64,000 bases of DNA from Limnephilus marmoratus. Taxonomy: Eukaryota > Arthropoda > Insecta > Trichoptera > Limnephilidae. The stretch covers positions 67,575,072 through 67,639,071 of the forward strand of contig OU862907.1 in the NCBI GenBank assembly GCA_917880885.1. Direction: 5' to 3'. The notes beneath the pieces are model-generated. The model had not been told where the DNA came from. It did not search any database and worked only from the letters and a program-made list of their open reading frames with translations. Numbering within the stretch: the first letter of the stretch is position 1; each line of letters starts with the position of its first letter. Made by a program: the position numbers and the translations under genes. This document shows positions 44,946 through 57,500 of the stretch, one piece after another.

Positions 44946-45204
44946 TCTGTCAAACCGTCATATTTGTCAATCTCACATTTAAAATTTTAGAATAACAATA
45001 TTAACCTTTTTACTGGAAACAATTGTTCGAACAACTGGTTTGTAACCTAGATAGCGTCTAGGATAAATATATCCAATTTTTATTTTATATGGAACACATT
45101 GACCTTTTATAAAAGTCTAAATGAATATTAAATTTTTTTATAAGAAAAACTCTATTTTTATACCTTTTGTAGGTTATTCCCATCAATGTAATATATCATT
45201 GAAG

Positions 45205-45310
45205 AAGAAGACAACACTAATAATCTAAACGAAAATATGAAAGAGAACAAAACAGAAAAATAGAAAAAGATAATGGTTGAACTGAGACTCGAAACCAAAA
45301 CCACTAGCGT
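45205..45310 (-). mobile_element. Second tRNA-like SINE family, partial copy 2
   Basis: Shares GACAACACTAATAATCT, AAATATGAAAGAGAACAA and GAAAAAGATAATGGT with 44800-44880. The B box is degraded (GAGACTCGAAACC). Confidence 0.6.
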
Positions 45311-45722
45311 AGCCAATTAATTTAACAATACCTTTTTACCACTGTAGTCGCAGATATATTGACTGAGAAACAATCGCCTTAAAATAAACTTCTCAGGTTG
45401 ATGCAACTGTGTGGGAGTTGGAAAACATTGGATATTTGTAAAGGAATGTGTTGCATCCGAAACAGCTTCAGATGCACTTGAAAATGGACTGTAAATACCA
45501 ACAATGAAATGAGACAAATTGGGTGATAATATGTGTAGGAAAAACTAGGGATGCAAGGAAAAGGGATGACCAATCACTTACCAATGTACATCGGCGAAGG
45601 AGCACACAACACAATCACAGTATAGTTTATTAGATAGTTCTACCGCGGTACCTCGAGATAATTATTGCCACAACACGTAAGCACAAAATGATATTGTTTA
45701 CTTTCAAGATGGTCTAATAATA
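45311..45722. other. No gene recognised
   Basis: Flanking DNA of the solo LTR; the short frames at 45317-45573 (minus) have no recognisable motif. Confidence 0.45.
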
Positions 45723-45726
45723 CCTT

Positions 45727-46266
45727 TGTAGAACTCGAGATTGAGGTCGCGTGTTGGAAGTCTTTATTGAGTTCTAACAAGATTACAATTTTACAAATCA
45801 ATTCTGAACTGGACAGCGGAACAGAAACAAACGTGGATTTTTACTGGGTCAAGGTTAACTACGGTTGCGTGAGGCAAAAATACTGAACACTATGTAAACA
45901 CTGTACTATATGCGTTGCTGAGCGCCTTTATATAGTCCGGCGTGTAGAAGTATTGCTTTGTCTGGTAGTAATTCTTCACTCGGCGACTTTCTCGAAAGCG
46001 CCCGAACTGTGCATTTCAGGCGCGCAATGGTTCATACCTTTTCTGGAATGCGTGAGAGGTAGAAAGGTCTGCAACTCATTATCGATGCGATAGGTACCTA
46101 CACATCCAGCCATCGTAATGCCGGCGCTAGTGTATTTAACGAGAGGCGGCCGGAACGTTCTCGTTAGTTCGGTATTCGAACACTTTAACATGGGTGTCGC
46201 TTCTGGAAAGATCCATATATTTCGGAAACAATCCAGAACATGTGGTAGCAGAGGCTGGCTGCTACA
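45727..46266 (-). mobile_element. Solo LTR, Gypsy-like
   Basis: On the minus strand the 540-bp unit starts TGTAGCAGCC and ends GTTCTACA, with short inverted TGTAG/CTACA ends. An exact 4-bp duplication CCTT lies at 45723-45726 and 46267-46270. A TATATAAAG box (near 45930) and an AATAAA (near 45765) sit in the right order for an LTR promoter and poly-A signal. No internal region or second LTR is in the window, so it is a recombination remnant. Confidence 0.82.
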
Positions 46267-46513
46267 CCTTCATTTTAGTTAAAAAATGAGATTATGTACA
46301 TGAAAACAACAACAATTTGCTTCCAAGGTAGTCCCGATTCTTCTTTTGTTTTTCAAAAGCAAATGCACTCGAATTTGATATTTTTCTTTATTGCCATTGT
46401 TTCAAATTTAAAATTCAATTCCAGCAAGGTGATGGTAAGAGAGAGGTAAGTACTGGATAAATGGCATCCCGGTAGGAACTACCATATTCTCTTTTCAAAA
46501 CCAAACAGACGGG

Positions 46514-47017
46514 CTATTCTTTAATTATCTTTTGTGGGAACGAGATAGTTCTCAGCCGAGATCTGCTGTCAGAATTGTGTGATTTTATATGGCTTTTATT
46601 TGCTTTTTCTATGGGCTGATGATGTCAGAATTTCAGCTGTGAGCTGTCACGTATTTTAGTTTAGGTCGTTTTAAACACGAATTCATGTAAGTATGCATGA
46701 TTATTTATTCATTTAACAGCATTAGAAAATCACACAAATCTGACATCTCGTCCGATATCCGTCTCGATCGAGATAGATATCGGGCGAGATCTCTTGATTG
46801 TGTGATTTTCTAAGGCTGTTAAATGAATAAATAATCATGCATAGGTACTGCATGAATTTGTGTTTAAAACGGCCTAAACTAAAATAAATGACAGCTCACA
46901 GCTGAAATTCTGACATCGGCCCATAGAAAAAGCAAATAACAGCCATATAAAATTACACAAATCTGACAGCAGATCTCGGCCGAGAACTATCTCGTTCCCA
47001 CAAAAGATATAGAATAG
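46514..47017. mobile_element. Fold-back MITE, 0.5-kb palindrome
   Basis: Arms of about 215 bp: TTTTGTGGGAACGAGATAGT ... GCATGATTATTTATTCATTT ... TCTAGAAAATCACA-like, inverted at the right and ending GAACTATCTCGTTCCCACAA. Centre near 46770 (CTCGATCGAG). Differences between arms are small indels. No ORF. Confidence 0.85.
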
Positions 47018-47585
47018 CTCGTCAGACTTTATTATGATATCATATTATGAGGAATCAATATTATGGCATTGAGAGATCACTGGGTTGATCACTGCACAAT
47101 TTTCTGTAAAAGATTTTAATAAATCGCACTAGGCATCAAAATGATCACTTTACCAGTTTCATATTTTGACTGATCGTTCCTTGATTGATTGTTCCAAATA
47201 TAACATGTATGTAATTTGGCCACACACTGTCAGATAGGATAGGTACATGGAAAGTAGGTATGTATAAGGGAGATGTACATAATTGCGTCAACAACCACTT
47301 TACATATCGTTACCACCTATTCTTTTGATACATTGGCATACAGAGTTCCGGGTCAAAAAGACCTCTTTCTCTTTCATCATGAGGGTTTCAAATGGTTGTT
47401 GGAAAAAACAGAAATTATAAAAACTTTTTGCAAGGGAACATGGCTGCAATATGGGGAGTTTTAAAGTTCACGAAGGATTTGTTTGTGTGTCATTTTTAGG
47501 TTAACATCGTACTGGGTGAGGCAGTTGATGGATGCATTTTCAAGGGTGGGAATAACTGCAAAAAATATTTCTGCAAGACTTTTTT
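47018..47585. other. No gene recognised
   Basis: The frame 47273-47464 has no recognisable motif. Confidence 0.45.
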
Positions 47586-47589
47586 AAAA

Positions 47590-47785
47590 AAAAAAAAGAA
47601 GGACAAACATTCCCGGGTTACGAATAACCCAACAATGTTTGAAAATCTCCTACTACCACCACAGAAAGCCGAAAATGTTGCTTGTGTTGTGATGGAGGAC
47701 TAAGCCAGTCGAGGAATCGAACACGCGACGCTCGGGTGGGACCCAAGCGCTATGCTCACTCAACCACTGACCGGTCACTTAAGAT
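47590..47785 (-). mobile_element. tRNA-like SINE, third type
   Basis: The minus strand has GGTCAGTGGTTGAGTGAGCA (A-box region) and TGTTCGATTCC (B box), followed by a body reading CAACATTTTCGGCTTTCTGT and an A-rich end at 47584-47600 (plus). Only one copy in the window. Confidence 0.5.
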
Positions 47786-47809
47786 GTGATCTTTAAAGAG
47801 AGGGTCTTC

Positions 47810-48345
47810 AGTGATGGAGTTGAGAGACCCTTATCCATTTGGGGGCTCCCATGGCTCTGATGACTCTATTTTGAAATGTTTGCAGTTTTTTTCAAGTGGG
47901 ACTTTGTGGCATGAGCACAGATTGGGCTTGCGTAAGTTAATTTTGGCCTTATCATTGATTTGTATGAGAGGAGTTTATTTTTTAATTAACAATTATTTTT
48001 ATTTCTTTTACATAACATGGGATAAAGGGCTTCAAGGGTTTTGTTGGCTGAGTTTAGTGTTTCATGCTTTTGCCAAGTTGATTTACTGTCAAGGGTTACT
48101 CCGAGATATTTAATACTTTTTTTCTACGGGATGTTTTCTCTGAACAAGTGGATATTAGGTCGCCTTTTAGGGTAACAACGTGAGAAAAAGTAGGCGGCGC
48201 TTTTGGAGGGATTTATACTAATTCAACATTGTTTAAAGAAAGTTTCTAGTTTGGATTGGATATGTGTGATTGAACTTGACGGGTAGTTTTAATTACACTT
48301 ACCGAGGTTAACATGACATCAGTATCATGCGCAATCACATCCTTA
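47810..48345 (-). pseudogene. LINE reverse-transcriptase C-terminal fragment
   Basis: Minus-strand translation gives VKYLGVTLDSKSTWQKH, then KTLEALYPMLCKRNK, YKSMIRPKLTYASPIC and FQNRVIRAMGAP, the usual C-terminal blocks of Jockey-type ORF2. Stops and a small frameshift interrupt it. 5' truncated; it lies directly downstream of the ORP gene's last exon. Confidence 0.75.
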
Positions 48346-48384
48346 TCATATTCCCAAGGTTATATCTGCAAAAGTCTTACCTGT

Positions 48385-48589
48385 TTAATGTGTGTAATAA
48401 TACAAAGCTATCCCCTGCACGAGTATGGCGAGAATTAGCGCAAGAACAGCATTGGAGGGGCAAATCATGCGCCGGTTGGCGGGCAGGACTTCGGGGCGTC
48501 TGACCGCGGCACTGACGCATACCAGCGTATCGCGCTGTTCGCGCAGAGCGGCCTCTATGCGCAGCAGGGCGGCCGCAACCGATTGCAAA
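48385..48589 (-). CDS. OSBPL8: ORP gene last exon (tail anchor)
   Basis: Acceptor TATATTTCCAG; 205 nt to TAA at 48385-48387. Encodes LQSVAAALLRIEAALREQRD, a linker with RRPEVLPANRR, then a single hydrophobic segment and YYYTH. Markedly more GC-rich than its surroundings. Confidence 0.84.
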
Positions 48590-51500
48590 CTGGAAATATA
48601 AAAAGATTGTTAGTTTTTAGCTTTTCTGCCCAATTCTTTAATATATTTAAAGTTGTGGTTTAATAATGGTCTGAATTTTGTGTTTAACTTTTAGATTTGA
48701 ATATAAAGTGTGGTGTTTTCTCTTTCTAACACCGTTTATATCTTATTTCTCACTACAATAGTAAGGGAGACAACGAAACCTACATGAGTTATTCCCGAAA
48801 GCGAACAAATTAGCTTGAGGGGTTAAACATTAAAATTGTAACATTAAAAAGATGGATATCATTTGTATATTTTTTTGCTAAACTATACACGGTGTCCGGA
48901 AACTCATAGTACAAGCGGGAAACTGGTAAATCTACATCACATTTGGAGTCGATTTGTGATATAACTTTTTTGATTTGAGCTTTCGTTTTCGAGTAAATCT
49001 CCGAAGTTGGAATTTTTTTGGTTAAATTTGAAAAAAATTTTCACTAGGGGGTTGATTTCAGCTGTGTAATGTCTTATAAAATACATCGAAGGGTAAACCG
49101 GGCTCAAAAATTTTTTTAACCCTATAGTTGCCGAAAAAATGGAAAAAAATTTATATTAAAATCGAAATTCTCAGATCGAAAAAAATAAGTTTTTTGGGTT
49201 CTCTACATGATGTAGATTCACCAGTTTCCCGCTTGTACTACGAGTTTGCGGACACGTTGTATAAGGGAGGAATTGACGAATTTCCTACAAAATTTGTTTG
49301 TGAAGAAGACAGACCACGGTGTGTGGGCGGTAAAAGGTGTTTTTTTTCATAATTATTTTCAATCAAACGATGAACGGAATTTTTTTATTAATACTCATAG
49401 TCAATATATACATATAAAAGACTGCATACAAATATTTGTACACGAATCTAAAGTATGGTTTGTGGTGTACGCCATTTTCAACAGGACACTCTGACGAAAT
49501 TGCTGCTCGGTGGTTTACAGCGATTAAGCCATACATCAGAAAAATAAAATAAAATATATATATAGCAAATTTTATTTCCGGTTTTTATGGAAAATTTTCA
49601 TCATTCACCAAAAAAATAAAAAAATAAAAGGGGGCCCTTTATGAGAGCAATCTCAACAAATGCATCTTTTAGAAAATTAAATTTTTAAAAATGATAAAAA
49701 ATTTTTCACTGTGCATTAACCTGTCATTTGCCAGGAGCGCGCCGGCGCGCGAGAATCGAATTTCAAAAATGAATATTAATTCAAATAATTTGGATGTGAT
49801 TTTAAATTTTATTCCATTAATATATAACATAAAATAAAGCTTAAAATAGCTTCCTCCATTCTTGTTCTTAAGGTAATTTAAAAAAGGTAAGGTAAAAAAC
49901 CCTGGCCCTTGACAGGTTAATGGTGACACTGAAATAGGTTATAATCTCTAGTGAGTCGAGCAGGTACTCTTAAATTGACTACACTGAGACATAAAATATA
50001 CAGACCTCTGGGTAGGAGCTCGAGGGATATGGTGTGAATTGGTGGAGTCTGTCTCAGAAGCAGAATGTTCAGTCTGAAATTTTAAAAACAACAGATTTAG
50101 GCAATGTTCGTAAAATAATTGATTTAAAAAACACTAAATATCAAAAATGAAGTCTATTTATTTATTTTTATTTAACCCCTCCGAAAATCGCCATTTAAGC
50201 CCTTAAAATGTCTCAAACGGAATGACATTTTATGAAAACTTTTTGTTATTACCGCTTCACAATTAAAGCTCTATAAATGAAACATTTCTGAACGTAGCCG
50301 AATAGTAAAAACTGTTTTAGAAAGGTTACAAAATAAGCTTTCAAATTATTATATTACAAATAAATATTAACATTTGTAAATATTAAAATTTAAAACGCAA
50401 ACATTAACCGGTCAAAGGCCGGGACATTTCGCGGAAATTCGCGGAACTACACTAAAAAACCACCACTTTGAATTTTGAATTGAATGTTTTGTTGATAAAT
50501 TTTAAGCTATGGTATATTTTATTGACTGAAACAAGTTCACAACACAATAAACTATCTACTAAAACCACATTACTTGCATTTATTACGTAAATTAATAGGT
50601 TTTACGACGTTTTATTCACGATACACGCGTTTATTGCGACCGTTAAATTCGCGGCAAATTGTGACAGCGCATTGTCATGGAAAAAATCGTTTTAAAAATA
50701 TTCCAGTGTGACAAGGTGAATGAAACTTTTAACACCACCTAGAGTAATGATGGCCAAGCGATTTTGACACTGTTCTTCATACAAATTCGTACATATAAGG
50801 GTCAAAATCGCAGACCAAAAGTTTTTCATCGACAATATTATTCAAATATTTGAATTATTTTCTCGCGCATTTATTTATTTATTTTATTTATTAGCGTTAT
50901 AAACAGTCTGTACAAAATTCATAAATGACAGTGATAAAAATAAGTATGTCATAGACCAATAAAATAACGACAAATAATTTAGAACCGTAATGCAAAAATA
51001 CACAATACCTATACCTGATATAATTAATTCTGATAAAGTGTATCTTCTTACTTATATCTACAAAAAGTAAATAACTGAGGTTTTTCAAGGGTTTACATTT
51101 AAATTTTGATTGGTATAAATAATATATTTCAGGAAGTGATTTTATTTGAATTCCAACTGCAAAAAGTTGGAGAGAAAATGTGGTGATACTAAAAATAAAA
51201 AATGAGAAATACAGAAATCAATGAAATATTATTAAGTTATTAGTTAAACATGTGGCATCAATAGCGTTATTATTGCATGCGCAAATGACGCCCACAATTC
51301 CGCGTTCTTGGCCTTCGACCGGTTAAAAATAGGTAATAATGACTCACGTGATGTTTTTATTTATTTATTTTTTCAGGTTCTCCAAAAAACAGTTATACAC
51401 CAAATTAATACGGAGAAGATTACAAAATACAAGAGAAAAAAAAGGCCAAGGGGGCAGTTTCACTATGTTGAGACATATGTCAAAAGATAGTTACTGAACT

Positions 51501-54500
51501 CTCTATAGGTAACATTGAAGATGTCAATGCTCAATGCAGAATCATTAAGCAGTTGAATTGCTCTATTTAATTGGGCATTCTGAAAGGAAGAAGTTCTCGC
51601 TTTCGGAGAATAACAAAAGTATGTGGGATCTCCCACGAGTATACGCGTTAGGGACATATAGGTTAATCTCCTTCAACATAGGTGGATTCAGTACAGTACC
51701 GGAGATCAGTTTAAAAAAATGTTTCCCCAAAAATATTTTCCGGCGGGCTTCTAACGTATTAAGATCAAGCATTCCTGTTAAGAACAACGATGGATACAGG
51801 AATGGGTAGTATGTATATTCCCTCATATACAGGTAACGCATAAACCTTTTTTGTACTTTTTCTATTTCTAGGATATGGTTTTTTTCAGAGGGTGCCCAAA
51901 TAATGGAGCTGTATTCCAGGATGCTGCGGACAAGTGCTTCATATGTTCTTCGTATTGCAATTCCATTAGTAAATGATCTCGCATTACGAAGAACAAATCC
52001 GAGCATTTTGTTGGCGCGGGAGACAATGTCTGATATGTGAGATTTGAAAGAGAGATTTGCTTCAAAAATCACGCCAAGGTCTCGAATCTCGTTTTTGCGT
52101 GTTATGTGAAAACGGTACTAAAATCACAGATTATGTAAACAACAATACTTATTCTATTGTATAAATGTGTAATAAGCACTTTTGTCACCTCACTTTTTTA
52201 TCATTTCATATAAAAATACTTAATAAAAATTAACAATGTCGAGCGCGGTCGAGCCGCCGGTAGTAAATTTGGGCGGGTAAATATTTGTGTTAACTGCGCG
52301 ACTGACAGAATATTCTTGTTATGTATTTCTATGGACAACTTGATAGGGATGTACAGCTTGATCTACTATCGACCTTTTACTTTTTGTTTTAGGGATGTCA
52401 CTAAAACAACAACGGAGTTAGAACGATTTCTATGGAGACACACGCGCTGACGTATAAACACGCTTATTGTACTTAACTGCTGTCATATTTTTTAACGCAT
52501 ATATCTGCTAAAGTAGCGGAGGGGTTAAGTATTTATATACATGGATGATTTAAATAACAGAAATTATTACAAAAACAGAACCAAAAATAATTAGCTACTC
52601 GTACATATGCAAAAGTGAATGACAAACAAGAATGCGTAAAAGGTAGAATACAAAATATCACCAATATATCAATCGTTCAGTTGATTAGTCAGACATCTCC
52701 GAAAAATCGAAATCTGAGTTGAGTATTTTTTTTTAGTGTATACCGCACAAGAGTCCCAACTGCTCCCGTCTGAATCCAGTGGGACTATGGCATCCCCAAG
52801 GGGGGTATGTTGTGAGGCTGAAGGTACATATCAATCTTCCAGTTGATTAGTCAGACATCTCCGAAAAATCGAAATATGAGTTAAGTATTTTTTTTTTAAG
52901 TGTATACCGCACAAGAGTCCTAAATGCTCCCGTCTGAAGCCAGTGGGACTGTGGCATCCCCAATTAAGGTATGTTGTGAGGCTGAAGGTACATATCAATC
53001 GTTCAGTTGATTAGTCAGACATCTCCGAAAAATCGAAATTTGAGTTGAGTATTTTTTTTTAAGTGTATACCGCACAAGAGTCCCAACTGCTCCCGTCTGA
53101 AGCAAGTGAGACTATGGCATCCCTATTCGGGTATGTTATGAGGCTGAAGGTAGCGGGGAGAGAAAGGAGATGGGGAAGAGGAAGGTGGGGAAGTACCTGG
53201 CTATTCAGATCTGAATGCTATTTCAAGCAACGTTTCAATTCTGAATGGTGGCCTCACACCAGGGCGATACTGAGAGTATCCTCCACTCTAAAGTGTCACA
53301 AATATTATTTTAAATTAATTAATTTGAAATAAAACGAACTAATCTAATAAAATTTATTTGTGCAAGCCAGAATTCGATCCCGCGACCTTCGGATTGTGAG
53401 TCAAGAGCCTTACCCCTCAACCACGACCGGCAGGAAGTCTTTCCTCTGGAATTGCACTCCTTATATATAAATGTTTTTTTTTAACCTTTTTAGTATGTGA
53501 CCAATCCTCTTTAATTAATTTCGACCTTTTTATGAAGAGTTGCATTTTATGGTTAATTTTTTGTTATTTATGTTCGAATTTTATTTTCATTTTTTGTTTT
53601 TGTCCTAACCTAATACGTTATCATATTTTATTTCTTTTAGATTTTTATTTACTGTGTAGAATATATTGTACTATAGTTTATGTAATATGGCAGACTGGGA
53701 TTGCACTACCCTCCCAGTCCTGCTGGAATAAAAACTTAAATAAATAAATAATAAATAAATTAGTCTTGCAGATAAGCTAAAACTTCCTATCTGATGTCAG
53801 CCGACATCGTGACGTTGCCTTACCTCAGGTTGGTGCACTTGCAGACCAGCCCTGGTGGGCAGCAGGTCGTGCTCAGTTCTGCACAGCGTCTTGATGATGT
53901 AGTCTTCCTCGTACTCCAAAACGTCCACGGCATCGTCCCACGGGCTGAATAATGAGAAAACCAAAATAAGAACACACATTTATTTGAACACTTTCTGTAA
54001 TCGGCCGACCTCGCGTCCAAAAAGGGGTGTTTTTAATTTTTTTTATTTAACAAATATAAAACAAAATTTTCTCTAAAATCATAAGATTTTTAAGTAAAGA
54101 AATATTTAACTCCTCAAGCTAATTTGTTAGCTTTTAGGAACGACTATTTCAAATTCCTGCGTAAATTTTTAAAAATATTATACACTAGCTGGTACCTGGC
54201 ATGCATTGCTATGCCATTTAACCTGTGACAAGCCGTAAGCGTGCAGGCACGCGGGTCCTAATGCGCAGGCGCAGAAATAATTCAAATATTTGAATAATCT
54301 TGTATTTGAAAAACTTTTGGTCTGCGATTTTGACCCTTATATGTACCAATTTGTATGAAGAACAGTGTTAAAATCGCTTGCGCCATCATTACTCTAGGTA
54401 GTGTCAAAGATTTCACTCGAATTGCCACACTGAATTATTTTTAAAACGATTTCTTCTATGACAATGCGCTGTCAGATTTTACCACGAAATTAACGGTCGA

Positions 54501-57500
54501 AATCACTGTCGCGATGTATTTTATCGCGAATAAAACGTCGTAAAACCTATTAATTTACGTAATAAATGCAAGTAATGTGATTTTAGTGGATAGTTTATTG
54601 TGTTGTGAACGTGTTACAGTCAATAAAATATACAATAGCTCAAAATTTATCAACAAAACATTCAATTCAAAATTCAAAGTGGTGGTTTTTTAGTGTAATT
54701 CCGCGAAATTCCGCTAAATATCCCTGCTCTTGACGGGTTAATAAAGAAATTGTTTCTCCCTGCGTGTCCTTTCCCATTCGTCCCGTTCCCCTCCCCCCTC
54801 CCGTATTCCATACATTCAGTTTTCAAACAGTTGGCCTGTTACAAACCTGTTACAATTTTTTTTATAAAAATTTCATAATGCCAGAGCTCCCCAGTAGTTT
54901 TATACAAACCTTGTCCTGACAATAACGAACACAAAAAAAAAAGAATTATCCAATTTGGTGAAGTCATTATCAATAACGGCTTTTGTAACGGACAATAAAC
55001 GTATAATATACTAATATTTATAATTTCATAACGCCAGAGCTCAATTTGGGAGGCGGGTATGGGTACCGCCGCCCCGGGAACCATTTATTGGACAACCAAC
55101 ACCCCTGCCGCAGGTCACCCCAAGTAGTTTGCTACGTTTTGTGATTTAGCAGGGGTGCCCGGGTTCATGGGATGAGGTTTGTCTAGGTCTTGGTGGCGGA
55201 TACGTTTGCCCAACCACTGCAAGGCGGGCGGGATCGTAGAAGACTGATTGAGGGTGGCCTTTTGACCTCTCCAGCCGGATTCTCCCAACCTATCGCCTTG
55301 CACCGCAGTGTGAGGATACATTCATACGTCCTTCACTCCTGGCCACACTGACCGCCAGATTCCTACCCACCCCTCATTCCTTTTTCCTCCCCATATCTTC
55401 TTCTCCTTTCTTTACATTAAAAAACCCTCCACACAGCATTCTCAAAGATGACATAGGCCCCTAGGGAAATTGTTTTTCTCGGGGCCTCCTGTGTGGAACT
55501 AATTTAATTTTTTTTTTTTTTAAAAGCTTCGAATTCAAATATATACCAACTTTAACCTATTTGAGATGAGCGTCATGCCAACCGATCGCGTGCCTAAAAG
55601 ATGAGCGTCATCTATTACGTTATTATAATAGTATGTTTTAATTATTATAAATACATGACGCATATTACGTTATTATAATTGTTTAGATAACGAAATGTTT
55701 GCGTGTTGGATTTGATTTGTTATCTTTGAACTGATTAGATTACATCTACGTCTTTGAATATTTTGAAGTGATACTTTAATTCAATTAAAATGAGATTTAT
55801 AAATCACGAAAAATCTGCCTGTCCATGGGTATTGCAAATTCTTTAACAACATTGTTGTAAAAAGTTAATATGCATTGTCAGTCCCCATGTACCTTTTGGC
55901 ACTAAAAAGGAAGTTAATTAATTAACGAAGACTTTGAGACAACTCAAAACCACATATAACTATCTATACTAGTGACATCTGTTGAAGGATGTTGAAACAA
56001 CATGCATCAGTTATTGATATAGGGTTTTATAGATTGACTATGCTAGACACATAATACTGGTTTGGAGCACCTTATAGAGTAATTAAAGGGGAAGGGTGCT
56101 AAAATGTAGCATAAATGAGAGGTGTGTACTCTATGGTGACCCGACAATTCGTCCTGCGACAATTCATCCGGCGACAGTTCATCCTGCGACAGTTCATCCG
56201 GCCGACAGTTCATCCTGCCGACAGTTCATCCCGCCGACAATTCATCCGGCGACAATTCATCCTGCCTGATCATTTAGAAGATTTTTATTAAGTAAGTATG
56301 CAAAGAGGATATACGGCCGTACAACCAAAATCGATATACTTATATCTGAAGGCATCTTGAGTGGAAATCCGCTGTAAAAATATTTTTACTAACAATAATT
56401 TCGACTCTCCGAAGAAGCATGCGTGAATAACAAAATACGACATACTTATACATATAGGTTAGGTTAGGTTGAATTGTCAGGATGAATTGTCGCCGGATGA
56501 ACTGTCGGCGGGATGAACTGTCGGCAGGATGAACTGTCGGCCGGATGAACTGTCGCAGGATGAACTGTCGCCGGATGAATTGTCGCAGGATGAACTGTCA
56601 TGGAACCGTACTCTATACATCTAAGATGTCAATGTAATTGAGGTTATGTTAAATTACAATTTATAATCAAAGTATGCATAGCTCAGTGTAGGTAGATCGC
56701 ATGTGAAATTAGATAAAATAATACTTAATAAATCAAACACCATTTTAGGTAAGATATTTAATAATTATCACAGGGGTTGTATAACAAGAAAGACTCTATA
56801 ATAACTAAAAATAAATAATCATCAGGGTGTGGTGACTGCTCGAAGAAATCAGTCATATTACATCATAAATTGCTTCTAAGTTAAAAGTTAAATAGGCGCC
56901 AGTCGTTTATGAAAAGCCCAAATACTACTAAACGACAAATAGTCTGATATCTTTAAATGAGAAAACCAATAAAATAACTATACGTGGATGGTGACATGTT
57001 GAATTCTTCCGTAAAATCTCACCGCCCGTAGAGTTTCTGTTTGGAGTCACATGTCAAACGCCCTCTCGCCTTGCAACCTGGACCTAACTGAAATACTCTG
57101 CTATCGAAACCTCTCGATCTTCCACGAACATGGCAACCAACCTTGCCATGAAAAACAAGGCCAACCGCACAGGTTGAATTAATAACCGCATTTTATTGCA
57201 GTCGCGGTTCCTACCGCTATAACCTTTCATCGGAATAGAAGTACAATTAGAAGGATTTATTTATTTATTTAATATAAACAGTATAAATATACCATTTACA
57301 CCGATTAAATTGAGAAGTGACACCAGAACAAATAAAATTAAAATTGATTGATAAAATTTGATAGAATAACCCTCCTATACCTACCTTCTAAAAGTCACAA
57401 ACCAGTCTAAAAGTTTTCCGTCAATACCGAGCTTACGTATTTTAACCAGTAGAATTTTATGGCACACTTTGTCAAAGGCCTTGATAAAATCCATATACAT

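Noticed and set aside
45976..46191. 71-residue minus-strand ORF
   Set aside because: Lies wholly in the solo LTR.
47705..47780. tRNA gene on the minus strand
   Set aside because: Only A- and B-box-like blocks fit; arms do not pair well and it is followed by a SINE-like body.
49246..49330. Transposase C-terminus (GGIDEFPTKF)
   Set aside because: Weak resemblance to the mariner KGIDELPMRWQK region, but no further matching sequence and no proper ends.
56457..56473. AGGTTAGGTTAGG run resembling insect telomere repeat
   Set aside because: Only about three units, internal to a transposon with defined ends; such runs are common in insect DNA.
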